Shown here piece by piece: positions 16,524 to 26,179 of a stretch of DNA of 64,000 nt (position 1 is its first letter; the number at the start of each line of letters is the position of its first letter). The translations under genes were made by a program, and so were the position numbers. Origin of the DNA: Bacteroides neonati (lineage in GTDB: Bacteria > Bacteroidota > Bacteroidia > Bacteroidales > Bacteroidaceae); the NCBI RefSeq assembly GCF_000499785.1, contig NZ_HG726023.1:344035-408034 (forward strand). Direction: 5' to 3'. The notes beneath the pieces are model-generated. The model was not told the DNA's origin. It saw only the letters and a list, made by a program, of their open reading frames with translations, and did no database searches.

Positions 16524-16634
16524 TACTTTTGTGCAGTAGGAAAAATGGATTATTTGTACATTAACTTCGATCAATAGATATTTTTTAGTAATATTGCACG
16601 GAAATAATCATTTAGTAATTACCTAAAGCAGTGA

Positions 16635-17177
16635 ATGAAGATGAATCCTGTTGAACTGATCTCGACCTATTATCCGGAAGAGAATGAACGTAAGCATATC
16701 TTGTTGAAACATAGTGAATCGGTAGCCCAAAAAGCGATTTCGATTGCCGACCATCATCCCGAACTAAAATTGGACACAACGTTTCTGTATGAAGCTTCGA
16801 TGCTCCATGACATTGGTATCTTTCTGACCAATGCACACGGCATTTATTGTATGGGTACGCATCCCTATATCTGTCATGGTTATCTGGGTGGTGAGTTGGT
16901 GAAACGTGCCGGCCTCCCTCGGCATGCATTGGTTTGCGAACGCCATACGGGAGCGGGAATTTCTTTGCAACAGATTATAGAACAAAACCTCCCCATCCCA
17001 CACCGCGAGATGATTCCTGTAAGTCTTGAAGAACAAGTAATCTGTTTTGCCGATAAATTCTTTTCTAAAAGTCATCTCGATCGGGAGAAGACGCCCGAAG
17101 CAGCTCGAAAAAGTATCTCTAAATATGGAGAAGAGGGTCTTGAGCGGTTTGACAGATGGTGTGAGCTCTTTTTATAG
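16635..17177 (+). CDS. HD-domain phosphohydrolase family protein
   Basis: The 180-residue protein carries the HD signature: HSESVAQKAISIADHH, then EASMLHDIGIFLTNAHGI with the His-Asp pair, and ERHTGAG and QVICFADKFFSKS later. These residues bind metal in HD phosphohydrolases. The physiological substrate, a nucleotide or signalling nucleotide, is not evident. An alternative ATG lies two codons in. It is followed by the LptD-like gene after 89 nt, which has its own -7 box (TACTTTTG at 17233-17240). Confidence 0.85.
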   Translation: MKMNPVELISTYYPEENERKHILLKHSESVAQKAISIADHHPELKLDTTFLYEASMLHDIGIFLTNAHGIYCMGTHPYICHGYLGGELVKRAGLPRHALVCERHTGAGISLQQIIEQNLPIPHREMIPVSLEEQVICFADKFFSKSHLDREKTPEAARKSISKYGEEGLERFDRWCELFL

Positions 17178-17266
17178 CACCTAAAAAATAATTAAAAATA
17201 AAGATTCGCACGTATTATTGGTGAAGATTGTGTACTTTTGCTCCTTCTAGCGTAAACTATTAGTTA

Positions 17267-19957
17267 ATGACGCCATTGAAAGCAAATACATTTATATCAT
17301 TTATACTACTATTTGTCTTGCTGATGTTTCCCTATGAGGTTATGTCTCAACGGAGAAAGAGTAGGGAAGCTGTTGCAAACGGCTTACAGACAGATACGTT
17401 GAAAGCAGATACATTGCGTACGGATACGCTGTCTCTGACACCTCAGGCGAAGAAAAAGCAACCGTTGGATGCTCCGGTTATTTATTCGGCGAACGACTCT
17501 ATTGTCTTTACCGAAGGAGGATATGCCCACCTCTATGGAGATGGAAAGGTCAACTACGAGAAGATAGAGCTGGGGGCGCAAATCATCACGATGAATATGG
17601 ATAGCAGCACCGTTTATGCACGCGGTATTACCGATTCGCTGGGTGTTGAAACGGGTAAACCGATATTCAAAGACGGAGAAACTCCCTATGACACCAAAGC
17701 GATCCGCTACAACTTTAAAACGAAAAAAGGATATATCAATAATGTCGTTACCCAACAGGGCGAAGGATATGTGGTAGGCAATAATGCCAAAAAAGGTGCC
17801 AATGACGAACTCTTTATGCAAGATGGTAAATATACCACTTGCGATCATCACGATCACCCCCACTTTTACCTTCAACTGACCAAAGCCAAGGTACGTCCCA
17901 AGAAGAATGTAGTAACCGGACCTGCTTATCTGGTAGTCGAGGATGTGCCGCTTCCGCTGGCTGTTCCTTTCTTCTTCTTTCCTTTTTCGAGTAGCTACTC
18001 TTCGGGTTTTGTCATGCCTACCTATATGGACGATTCCTCACGTGGGTTTGGTTTGGCAAATGGTGGATATTACTTTGCGGTAAGCGATCTCGTCGATTTG
18101 AAACTTACCGGAGATATCTTCACCAAAGGTTCATGGCGACTGGGGGTAGAGTCGAACTACAACAAGCGTTATAAGTTCTCGGGTTCGATTCTGGCCGACT
18201 ATCAAATTACTAAGCTGGGCGATAAGAACATGCCTGACTATTCGGTGGCTAAAGACTTTAAAGTTGTTTGGAATCATCGTCAGGATGCTAAAGCAAGTCC
18301 AAACAGCACGTTCTCGGCTAGTGTAAACTTCTCTACCAGTAGCTACGAACGTACTAATATCAATAATCTGTATAATTCGAATCTGTTGACTCAGAATACT
18401 AAAACCTCGAGTGTCAGCTATTCTCGTAGCTTCCCCGATCAAGGGCTTACGCTTTCGGGAACAGCCAATATTGCTCAAACCATGCGCGACTCTTCTTTGT
18501 CGATGACATTGCCCGACCTCAATATCACCCTGAGCCGTTTGTATCCGTTTAAACGCAAACATGGTGTCGGTTCCGAGCGTTGGTACGAAAAGATTTCATT
18601 GAGCTATACCGGTCGTATGACCAATATGATCAAAACCAAAGATACGGAATTGTTCTCATCGGGTTTGGGTAAGTGGGAAACGGCTATGAATCACAGCATC
18701 CCTATTCAGGCAACATTTACGCTCTTTAAATATTTGAACATCTCACCCAGTGTGAACTATACCGAACGTTGGTATACCCGCAAGATAAATAAAGAATACG
18801 ATGATACGAGAAACCAATGGGTAACTCAACCTGGCGATACATTGCGTGGCTTTTATCGGGTGTCTAACTACTCGGCTTCAATAAGTATGAATACCAAGTT
18901 GTATGGTATATATAAACCTTTGTTCATGAAGAAGAAGGAGATACAGATTCGTCACGTATTCTCTCCACAGGTTAGCTTTAGTGGTGCACCCGGGTTTACC
19001 CAATACTGGGAAAGTACAATCGATTCGGATGGTCGTGAGCAATATTACTCTCCTTTCGACGGACAACAGTTTGGGGTAGCACCTCGTGAGAAACAAGGAA
19101 CCGTGTCGTTCGATGTTTCCAATAACCTTGAAATGAAATTTAAAGCGAAGAATGACTCCATAAAGAAGAGAAGCTTGATCGATGAACTCGGAGGTGGTAT
19201 TTCGTATAATATGGCCGCCAAGAGACAACCATGGAGTGACTTAAGCTTGCGCTTGCGCTTGAAGTTCTCGAAGAGCTATACGTTTAATCTGAATACATCA
19301 TTTGCCACGTACGCCTATACGTTCGATAAGCAAGGTAATGTAATTGTAGGCGATCGCACCGAATGGTCGTATGGGCGTTTTGGGCGTTTCCAAGGATATA
19401 ACTCTTCATTCAATTATACCTTTAACAATGACTCGTGGAAGAAATGGTTCGGTTCCAAAGACGAAGCTGATAAAGATAAGAAGAATAATGAGAATGCAGA
19501 TGGAGAATCGGGTTCGGGCGACAATGTGGATAAAACGGAGAAGAAAGTCGAAAAGGCGAAAGCTGATACTGACGGTTATCAGGTCTTTAAGATGCCATGG
19601 TCGCTGAGCTTTAATTATGGATTTGGCTTCCGCGAGGATCGTTCGAAACCTATCGATCGCACCTCAATGCGCTATCCGTTTACATTTACACAAACGCTCG
19701 GAATTTCGGGAAATATTAAGCTTTCCAACAATTGGACAGTCAACTTTACTTCGGGCTATGCTTTTGAAACCAAAGAAATAACGCAGACCTCTTTGACTAT
19801 TTCGCGCGATTTGCACTGTTTCAATATGTCGGCCAGTCTTTCTCCTTTTGGTCGTTGGAAATACTATAACTTCACTTTCCGCGCCAATGCAAGTATTCTG
19901 CAAGACTTGAAGTGGGAGCAGCGAAGCCAAACGCAAAGCAACATACAGTGGTATTGA
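17267..19957 (+). CDS. LptD/OstA-like outer-membrane LPS assembly protein
   Basis: The 896-residue protein has a signal peptide (FISFILLFVLLMFPYEVMSQ), a basic linker, and an N-terminal OstA-like jellyroll: IVFTEGGYAHLYGDGKVNYEKIELGAQIITMNMDSSTVYARG is typical. A DUF4897-free beta-barrel follows, beginning near FFFFPFSSSYSSGFVMPTY (about residue 238), with many alternating aromatic strands and a final aromatic residue (IQWY). LptD inserts lipopolysaccharide into the outer leaflet together with LptE. Bacteroidetes LptD homologues have this size and two-part layout. A Lys/Glu/Asp-rich loop (about 725-765) interrupts the barrel. Confidence 0.88.
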   Translation: MTPLKANTFISFILLFVLLMFPYEVMSQRRKSREAVANGLQTDTLKADTLRTDTLSLTPQAKKKQPLDAPVIYSANDSIVFTEGGYAHLYGDGKVNYEKIELGAQIITMNMDSSTVYARGITDSLGVETGKPIFKDGETPYDTKAIRYNFKTKKGYINNVVTQQGEGYVVGNNAKKGANDELFMQDGKYTTCDHHDHPHFYLQLTKAKVRPKKNVVTGPAYLVVEDVPLPLAVPFFFFPFSSSYSSGFVMPTYMDDSSRGFGLANGGYYFAVSDLVDLKLTGDIFTKGSWRLGVESNYNKRYKFSGSILADYQITKLGDKNMPDYSVAKDFKVVWNHRQDAKASPNSTFSASVNFSTSSYERTNINNLYNSNLLTQNTKTSSVSYSRSFPDQGLTLSGTANIAQTMRDSSLSMTLPDLNITLSRLYPFKRKHGVGSERWYEKISLSYTGRMTNMIKTKDTELFSSGLGKWETAMNHSIPIQATFTLFKYLNISPSVNYTERWYTRKINKEYDDTRNQWVTQPGDTLRGFYRVSNYSASISMNTKLYGIYKPLFMKKKEIQIRHVFSPQVSFSGAPGFTQYWESTIDSDGREQYYSPFDGQQFGVAPREKQGTVSFDVSNNLEMKFKAKNDSIKKRSLIDELGGGISYNMAAKRQPWSDLSLRLRLKFSKSYTFNLNTSFATYAYTFDKQGNVIVGDRTEWSYGRFGRFQGYNSSFNYTFNNDSWKKWFGSKDEADKDKKNNENADGESGSGDNVDKTEKKVEKAKADTDGYQVFKMPWSLSFNYGFGFREDRSKPIDRTSMRYPFTFTQTLGISGNIKLSNNWTVNFTSGYAFETKEITQTSLTISRDLHCFNMSASLSPFGRWKYYNFTFRANASILQDLKWEQRSQTQSNIQWY

Positions 19958-19961
19958 TATA

Positions 19962-20023
19962 AAAAGACCGAGAGTTGAACATTACGATGCATTGCATACT
20001 AAATGTTCAACTCTCGGTCTTTT
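19962..20023. terminator. Bidirectional terminator between lptD-like gene and ung
   Basis: A perfect 22-bp stem (19962-19983 with 20002-20023) has A and T runs at its two ends, so it can end both converging transcripts. Confidence 0.93.
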
Positions 20024-20038
20024 GTTACTATTCGTCTT

Positions 20039-20701
20039 TTACCAGTTAATTTCTTTTTTTCCGTGTGCTTTCAGGTATTCATTGGTTTTGGTGAAATGTT
20101 TGTTGCCCCAAAAACCATTGTGAGCCGAAAGCGGAGAGGGGTGGGCGGAGCATAGCACGAGATGCTTGTTCCGATCAATAAATGCTCCCTTCTTTTGTGC
20201 ATAATTTCCCCATAAGATAAATACCAAATGTTCTTTGCCTTCTGCCAATGCGCGAATAGCAGCATCGGTAAATTCTTCCCAGCCACGACGTTGATGCGAA
20301 CCGGCTTGGTGGGCACGTACGGTTAGCGTAGCATTTAGCATCAATACCCCTTGCTCTGCCCAGCGAGTCAGGTTGCCCGTTGTGGGTGCATCAATGCCTA
20401 TATCGCTTTTAATCTCCTTGAATATATTGACCAATGAGGGGGGGAAGGGAATACCGTCATTGACCGAAAAGCATAACCCATGTGCCTGTCCGGCTCCGTG
20501 ATAAGGATCTTGTCCGATAATAACCACTTTGGCTTTATCGAATGGGCAGAGATTGAAAGCGTTAAAGATCAGTTTCCCCGGAGGATAAATAGCGTGTTGA
20601 CTATATTCGTTCTTAACAAACTCGGTTAAGGTGCGAAAATAGTCTTTCTCAAATTCCGGCTGTAGGTGAGCTTTCCAACTCTCTTCTATCTGTACATTCA
20701 T
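20039..20701 (-). CDS. ung: Uracil-DNA glycosylase, family 1
   Basis: The 220-residue protein has all family-1 motifs: VVIIGQDPYHGAGQAHGLCFSV with catalytic Asp65, the Asn strand VLMLNATLTVRAHQAGSH, LVFILWGNYAQKKG, and the His loop SAHPSPLSAHNGFWGNKHF. It removes uracil from DNA, starting base excision repair in the cytoplasm. The length is normal. It begins 2 nt after the asnA stop, so the two form an operon. Confidence 0.98.
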   Translation of the reverse strand: MNVQIEESWKAHLQPEFEKDYFRTLTEFVKNEYSQHAIYPPGKLIFNAFNLCPFDKAKVVIIGQDPYHGAGQAHGLCFSVNDGIPFPPSLVNIFKEIKSDIGIDAPTTGNLTRWAEQGVLMLNATLTVRAHQAGSHQRRGWEEFTDAAIRALAEGKEHLVFILWGNYAQKKGAFIDRNKHLVLCSAHPSPLSAHNGFWGNKHFTKTNEYLKAHGKKEINW

Positions 20702-20703
20702 TA

Positions 20704-21741
20704 TTAAATCAGATGTATATCGAAGGTTTCACACTCTTTACGCATAGATTCGGGCCAGATACTTGCTTGTATCTCACCAATGTGGGCTTTGCGTAAGTAG
20801 AACATACAGAGGCGTGATTGACCGATTCCACCTCCAATCGAAAGCGGAAGCGTATCTTCCAGCAAGCGTTTGTGGAAGTAAAGCTCCAATCGTTTCTCTT
20901 CATTTTCTTCTTTGATCTGGCGCAACAGGGCCTCTTTGTCTACACGTATCCCCATCGATGATAACTCGATGGAGCGTTGCAATACATCGTCCCACAGAAG
21001 TAAGTCGCCATTGAGTCCGGGCAAATCATTGAGTCCCTTGCTGGTATAATCGTCATAATCCGGAGCGCGTCCGTCGTGTTTTTTGCCATCGCTTAGCTTG
21101 CAACCGATACCGATAATGAAAACGGCACCATACTTCTGGCAGATAGCATGCTCCCGGCACTTCGGCTCCAAATCCGGATAAAGTTGACGCAACTCTTCGG
21201 CGTGAACAAAATGTAGCTTCTGAGGTAAGCAAGGCTTTATCTGCGGAAACATTTCGTATACCATATATTCGGTACGTATCATGGCAGCATAGATGCGGTT
21301 AACTATTTCTTTGAGAAACTCCACGTTGCGGTCGGCAGCAGTAATCACCCGTTCCCAGTCCCATTGGTCAACATAGAGCGAATGCAGGTTGCCAAGTTCC
21401 TCGTCCGAACGGATCGCATTCATATCTGTGTATATACCATATCCCGGCTCTATCAGATAATCGGCTAGTGTCAATCTTTTCCATTTGGCAAGTGAATGCA
21501 CTACTTCGGCTTGCGCATCGCCCAAATCTTTGATGGGAAACGAAACTGCGCGCTCTACTCCGTTGAGATCGTCGTTGATACCCATCCCTTTCAATACAAA
21601 AAGGGGAGCAGTAACCCGGCGTAGCCTCAATTCTGATGATAGATTTTGCTGAAAGAACTCTTTTATTTGTTTGATGCCGAGTTCTGTTTGCTTTAAATCT
21701 AATAGCGGTTTATAATTTTGTGGTTTTATTAGATAACTCAT
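20704..21741 (-). CDS. asnA: Aspartate-ammonia ligase
   Basis: This 345-residue protein matches AsnA throughout: [64 protein letters not shown], and the C-terminal [27 protein letters not shown], which is the class II synthetase-like ATP site. It makes asparagine from aspartate, ammonia and ATP. It is co-transcribed with ung downstream. The 210 nt upstream separate it from the tRNA-Arg. Confidence 0.98.
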   Translation of the reverse strand: [345 protein letters not shown]

Positions 21742-21952
21742 CGTATTTATATATTAATAGTCGGCAAAGATAGGAATAATATCTATATGTGTCATTGAAA
21801 TAGTCTAAAATAATGTCAATATGATAAATGTTTTGCCGATATTTGTTTCAAAATAATATTTTGTATGGAACAAGAGGGTGTTGAACGAAAAAAAGGAGAA
21901 ACATTAGGAAGATCGGAACTTTTTATCTATTTTTGTCGTCGCAATATAGCCC

Positions 21953-22024
21953 GGCTCTGTAGTTCAACGAATAGAATGTAGGTTTCCGGTACCTAAGATA
22001 AGGGTTTGATTCCCTTCGGGGCTA
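21953..22024 (+). tRNA. tRNA-Arg, anticodon CCG
   Basis: A full cloverleaf can be drawn: acceptor GGCTCTG with CGGGGCT (three G-T wobbles), D stem GTTC with GAAT, anticodon stem TAGGT with ACCTA around loop TTCCGGT (CCG at 21986-21988), T stem AAGGG with CCCTT around TTTGATT, discriminator A at 22024. The CCA end is not encoded. Loop position 56 is T rather than the usual C. Confidence 0.85.
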
Positions 22025-22031
22025 CAAATAG

Positions 22032-22072
22032 ACAACCGCTAGTGACCTTGTATGTAGGTTGCTAGCGGTTGT
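22032..22072. terminator. Terminator after tRNA-Arg
   Basis: ACAACCGCTAG (22032-22042) pairs perfectly with CTAGCGGTTGT (22062-22072), followed by TT and AT-rich DNA. It ends the tRNA transcript and may also receive the PUL operon from the other side. Confidence 0.8.
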
Positions 22073-22111
22073 TTAAGTTAAAAATAATACTTGCAGAAAA
22101 CGTTATCTATA

Positions 22112-23515
22112 TCACCTCTTTCTTTTGTCCATAAAGTCGGCAAGTCGGTAGGCATTGATGTTTAATTCTTTCATTGCATGAGTTAAAGGCAGGTAAGGTT
22201 GGTATTCGTTATCCACAAGCCCTTTATTTGAGTCGAGGTTGGAGGGATCTGCTCCTTTGGCAGTTGGATCGTTGTCTTGATAACGGAACCAGTGCCACCC
22301 AACGCAATTACCACTTTCGATCAACCCCAATACAAAGTGCTGGAAGGCATATCCTCGATCTTGTTGAGTTTGTACGGTAAATCCCGCCCCAGTGGTATTA
22401 CCTAAACCAGAGTCCATTCCTTTTGTATAGAATTCTGTAATAATGAAAGGCTTTTTCGCCCATTCTCCCCAACTGTACATTGCTTGAGCATTCGGTGTCC
22501 AATCTCCATAATAGTTGATTGAGACAATGTCGCAATATCGGCCGGCTGCCTCTATAATGGGGCGGATAAACTTAGCCCCTCCATGCAAACGGCTACCTAA
22601 AAACAGATGATTTGGGTCGTATTTGCGAATTGCAGAGGATACAATTTGATAATAACGATCGGCAACAATTCCGGCAAAATCGGCACGGTGTCGATCTGTT
22701 ATCTCTTCGGGAGATACTCCTTGTTGTTTCAACCATTTCTCTGCATATACTCTTCCGGGATCATTCGGATTTGCCAGTGTTAAATACCCTTCCAGATTGT
22801 TCAAACCAAGGGGTAATTCATTGTCCGAAAAATAGCCTATAATGTGTGGGTCAGATGCATTTTGGGCTAGTTTTTTTGCGACTTCATCGCAGTAAATTTC
22901 GAAATCGGGATCAAAGACAAAAATACATTGATTAGGATAACCTGTATTGCCGGGAAGCTGGTAAGTTCCTCCACGTTTCTTACCATATCCACTCATCATA
23001 CTGAGTATTGTCGAGCGGGTCAATACCTCTTTGTGAGATGCATTGTACGCAGCTATACTCTCCTCATCGCTCCAGGAACCAGTTCCCGAAAATCCTAAAG
23101 AATGAAGGAGCTGTGCCGATTGCTCAATCCAAACCGAAGTAGAACCAAACCGTTGGCTCATAGCATTTTTGTTTCGTTCGGAAGGTCCTAAACGCAATCC
23201 TACAACGACTTTCTGAATATGCCTGTATCCTTCAGGATCAATCATCCACCAGCGATTTTGTATCTGTTCGACTCTAAAAAAACCTGTAGAAGATAACTTA
23301 GGTGCATTTATATCACTTCCGTATTTGTTGGTTGAAACTTGCTGCACTGGGATAAATCCCTTCAGTTGAGCGACGGTACGTGTATTAAATTCTTTCCATG
23401 GTATCTCTTTTTGTCCTTTTATCCATGGGCGTGCAGAAACTTTAAAATGGCTGTCTTGCGCATATACAGATATTTCTGGTAGCATTACTAATAACAGAAA
23501 AATAATATGTTTCAT
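22112..23515 (-). CDS. GH-A clan glycoside hydrolase, beta-agarase (GH50)-like
   Basis: The 467-residue protein has a Sec signal peptide (1-19). The start of the mature region, FFRVEQIQNRWWMIDPEGYRHI, resembles GH50 agarases. A probable acid/base Glu233 lies in HIIGYFSDNELP, and the probable nucleophile Glu361 in KKPFIITEFYTKGMDSGL. GNCVGWHWFRYQDN at the end of the barrel also fits. The spacing of the two Glu residues suits a retaining (beta/alpha)8 enzyme. The family assignment is by pattern only; a different GH-A family acting on galactans is possible. It is the last gene of the PUL operon, 3 nt after GH2. Confidence 0.75.
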   Translation of the reverse strand: MKHIIFLLLVMLPEISVYAQDSHFKVSARPWIKGQKEIPWKEFNTRTVAQLKGFIPVQQVSTNKYGSDINAPKLSSTGFFRVEQIQNRWWMIDPEGYRHIQKVVVGLRLGPSERNKNAMSQRFGSTSVWIEQSAQLLHSLGFSGTGSWSDEESIAAYNASHKEVLTRSTILSMMSGYGKKRGGTYQLPGNTGYPNQCIFVFDPDFEIYCDEVAKKLAQNASDPHIIGYFSDNELPLGLNNLEGYLTLANPNDPGRVYAEKWLKQQGVSPEEITDRHRADFAGIVADRYYQIVSSAIRKYDPNHLFLGSRLHGGAKFIRPIIEAAGRYCDIVSINYYGDWTPNAQAMYSWGEWAKKPFIITEFYTKGMDSGLGNTTGAGFTVQTQQDRGYAFQHFVLGLIESGNCVGWHWFRYQDNDPTAKGADPSNLDSNKGLVDNEYQPYLPLTHAMKELNINAYRLADFMDKRKR

Positions 23516-23518
23516 ACT

Positions 23519-26179
23519 CTAATATATTTTGACGATTCTAATGGCATTTAAAATTGGAGCAGATTCGATTGCTCCGAAATCGATAGAAAGTCCTTTGCCT
23601 TGACAGACTTGAACCTCAAATTTTTTGATGACAGCTCGTTCCGAACCATATTCTTCTGCAATATTGATTCGTTTGGCTACGCAGATGTCATTGATCGTTA
23701 TTGAAAATGAACGATTGCTATAATTGGGAAGTAGTGCATCGTTGCCTAAGTTGTATGCCAATGCTTCTTTCTTTTTGTCGGAGGTTAATTCAGCCCAATA
23801 GAGATATACGGCATATCCCCCATCGGGTACTTCAGCTTTGAACGATTTAATACCAGTTCTCTGAGTCTGAAAAATAGGGTCCTGATCGGTTCCCAATATC
23901 TCAATATCGCTTGCCGGTAAAAAGCCGTAGCGTGTTTTAGTCTTCATTCTTTCTCCCCCTACATATCCCCAGGATCCAGTTTGGTAGATTTGTTCCGGAA
24001 TCCAACATAATTCGGCTGTACGATCTTCAAAATAGCGTTCGGTTCCCAGCATTACATTCATCTCTTTGAATCCTTGTTTTACATTGATACAGTTAAAGTT
24101 GCATACATACTGGTCTCGATAGGATATGCCATTTTTTTCAATAACTGCATCTATTACATTTCGTCCGTTGATAAAAGGGATCTCTGTTGCAACTATTTTC
24201 TCTACAACAGGGAAAAGACCAAGGTTCTTTCCATTCAAATGGATTTCTACCCGCTCTGCATTCGTATAGATCTTTAGTGGTTGCATGCTGGTTAGCCCAT
24301 CTTTACTTGCTCCTGCTCTGCTGGTCCACGTTTTTGAGCAAATATGGAGTAAGGGTGTTTCTTTTAAATACGCTTGATAGAGATAATACGTATCTTTAGG
24401 TATTCTATCGATTCCCACCAATCCTTTATTGTTTATATGCGGAACAGCATCTCTTCTTGTTTCGGAATAAAAGTCATTCAAGTTCCAAACGGTTGCTCCT
24501 ACGACAAATTTGCGTTTCAGAATTTCAGGAATATAATGTTCATGGAAAAAACTGCCAAATTCATTGCTGAAGTCAAAACGAACAGGTGAAAAGGAGTGCA
24601 AGCGAGCGTCTACATCTGCTCCATATTCAGTAATGAATAGAGGTTTTGTAGGAAATATCCGGTGGAGATTTTCGAGTCCTTTTTCGAATTCGTTTACCTG
24701 TCCACCGTACCAGCCGTTGTAGATGTTAAATCCGAGCATCATCGGTAGTGCTGCAATACCGGATTCCTCATAGATGGGGTATGCGGCATGACAAGGTAGC
24801 ATTGTGTACCTATGTGGATCAATCTCCCTGATCTTAGACTCAATCGCTGTAGCGATTTTATTAAGAAACTTCAGATAATTACTCCTCTCTTCGCTATTGT
24901 TCGGATCGAATGGTGGGCGTGGAAGAACCTCATTCATGTAGGCCCAAATGACGACAGAAGGATAGTTGTAATTTTGATAGACCATCTCTGTAACCTGCTC
25001 AATGCAGTTCTGTAAAAATGCATCGCTTTGGGTGATTGCATTGACAACCGGTATCTCGACTGACGTAAGCAAGCCTAGCTGATCGCACATCTGCATGACC
25101 ACAGGGTCTTGAGGATAATGAGCAACACGCAAGAAGTTACTTCCCATGTTTTTCACTAATTTGATGTCTCTTACGTGCATCTCATCACGTAAAGCATTGC
25201 CCAAACCCAAATAATCTTGGTGACGATTGGTACCTATTAGCTTACGATACCGTCCGTTGAGAAAGAACCCTTTATCAGCATCAAATGAAAACTCTCTAAT
25301 TCCCAGAGAATTGACTACACAATCGAGCAGCGTTCCTTTCTTATCGCGAAGACGGCTGTATACGGTGTATAAATAAGGGTCGTCTACGTCCCAACGCTTG
25401 GGTTTGCTTATGGTTAGGAACGACTCAAACGGTGTGTTTCTTATTCCACCTTTTACCTGTATTTTTTCGTTGGATACAGCCACTTGTTTTCCATTCGTAT
25501 CGACAACTTCTGTTTCGAGTATGAGTGTTTGGTTACTCATTAAAGCATTCGATATGTATGTTTTTATACTGATTTCCGCTTGTTGATCAGTCAGTTTTTG
25601 AGTCGTGAGATATACCCCACTCGAAGCATGATGCGTAGTAGAAATGTGCGAAGGAGAGGTATAAATAAGATATACGTCACGATATATTCCGCCAAAGAAG
25701 GTGTAGTCGGCTGATAGGGGAGCTATGTCGGGATTGTGTGTATTATCTACACAAACGGTTATCTCGTTGGTACCGATTTTCACAGCTTCTGTAACGTCAA
25801 ATGTAAAAGCAGCATAGCCTCCTCGATGGTTGCCGACCAATTGACCATTTACATATACATTTGTCTCTTGATTGGCACCTTCAAAGGATAGAAAGACTCT
25901 TTGGTCGGGAATCAGTGTTTCAATGGGAATTATCTTTCGATACCAACCCTTTCCGCGATAGAAACCTGGCGTTTCGTCGTCAGCGTCTTTGGTATTCCAT
26001 GAATGAGGTACAGACACTGTTTCCCATTGAGAAGTGTCAAAGGTCAGCGCAGAAGCATCTTCTGGGTATATCTTGAATCGCCAGCCATCATTGATTGTCT
26101 GCTTTACACGTTGTCCATAACAGGCTATAGATCCAAACAGACATGAGATAATTATCAATACTTTAGTTATTCTATTCAT
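23519..26179 (-). CDS. Glycoside hydrolase family 2 (beta-galactosidase type)
   Basis: This 886-residue protein has an N-terminal signal, a sugar-binding domain (about 27-175, with WETVSVPHSWNT and GGYAAFTFDVT), an Ig-like domain, and the TIM barrel (about 300-590). The acid/base Glu417 follows Asn416 in VVIWAYMNEVLP, and the nucleophile Glu518 is in KPLFITEYGAD. DKGFFLNGRYRKLIGTNRHQDY is the family signature. The C-terminal part (about 690-886) looks like extra beta domains, perhaps malectin-like. It likely removes a beta-linked galactose or related sugar from oligosaccharides in the periplasm. Its ATG overlaps the stop of the esterase gene by one base. Confidence 0.93.
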   Translation of the reverse strand: MNRITKVLIIISCLFGSIACYGQRVKQTINDGWRFKIYPEDASALTFDTSQWETVSVPHSWNTKDADDETPGFYRGKGWYRKIIPIETLIPDQRVFLSFEGANQETNVYVNGQLVGNHRGGYAAFTFDVTEAVKIGTNEITVCVDNTHNPDIAPLSADYTFFGGIYRDVYLIYTSPSHISTTHHASSGVYLTTQKLTDQQAEISIKTYISNALMSNQTLILETEVVDTNGKQVAVSNEKIQVKGGIRNTPFESFLTISKPKRWDVDDPYLYTVYSRLRDKKGTLLDCVVNSLGIREFSFDADKGFFLNGRYRKLIGTNRHQDYLGLGNALRDEMHVRDIKLVKNMGSNFLRVAHYPQDPVVMQMCDQLGLLTSVEIPVVNAITQSDAFLQNCIEQVTEMVYQNYNYPSVVIWAYMNEVLPRPPFDPNNSEERSNYLKFLNKIATAIESKIREIDPHRYTMLPCHAAYPIYEESGIAALPMMLGFNIYNGWYGGQVNEFEKGLENLHRIFPTKPLFITEYGADVDARLHSFSPVRFDFSNEFGSFFHEHYIPEILKRKFVVGATVWNLNDFYSETRRDAVPHINNKGLVGIDRIPKDTYYLYQAYLKETPLLHICSKTWTSRAGASKDGLTSMQPLKIYTNAERVEIHLNGKNLGLFPVVEKIVATEIPFINGRNVIDAVIEKNGISYRDQYVCNFNCINVKQGFKEMNVMLGTERYFEDRTAELCWIPEQIYQTGSWGYVGGERMKTKTRYGFLPASDIEILGTDQDPIFQTQRTGIKSFKAEVPDGGYAVYLYWAELTSDKKKEALAYNLGNDALLPNYSNRSFSITINDICVAKRINIAEEYGSERAVIKKFEVQVCQGKGLSIDFGAIESAPILNAIRIVKIY

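Larger units (their letters stand above)
16186..16634. other. Intergenic stretch carrying a palindromic element
   Basis: The 449 nt hold no convincing gene. The main content is the 49-nt conserved element at 16457-16505 and the larger palindrome 16476-16523, followed by another 16-bp palindrome (16515-16530). Confidence 0.6.

Noticed and set aside
21953..22024. tRNA-Arg as the attachment site of an island carrying the PUL
   Set aside because: No integrase lies next to it and no repeat of the tRNA 3' end was seen within the window.
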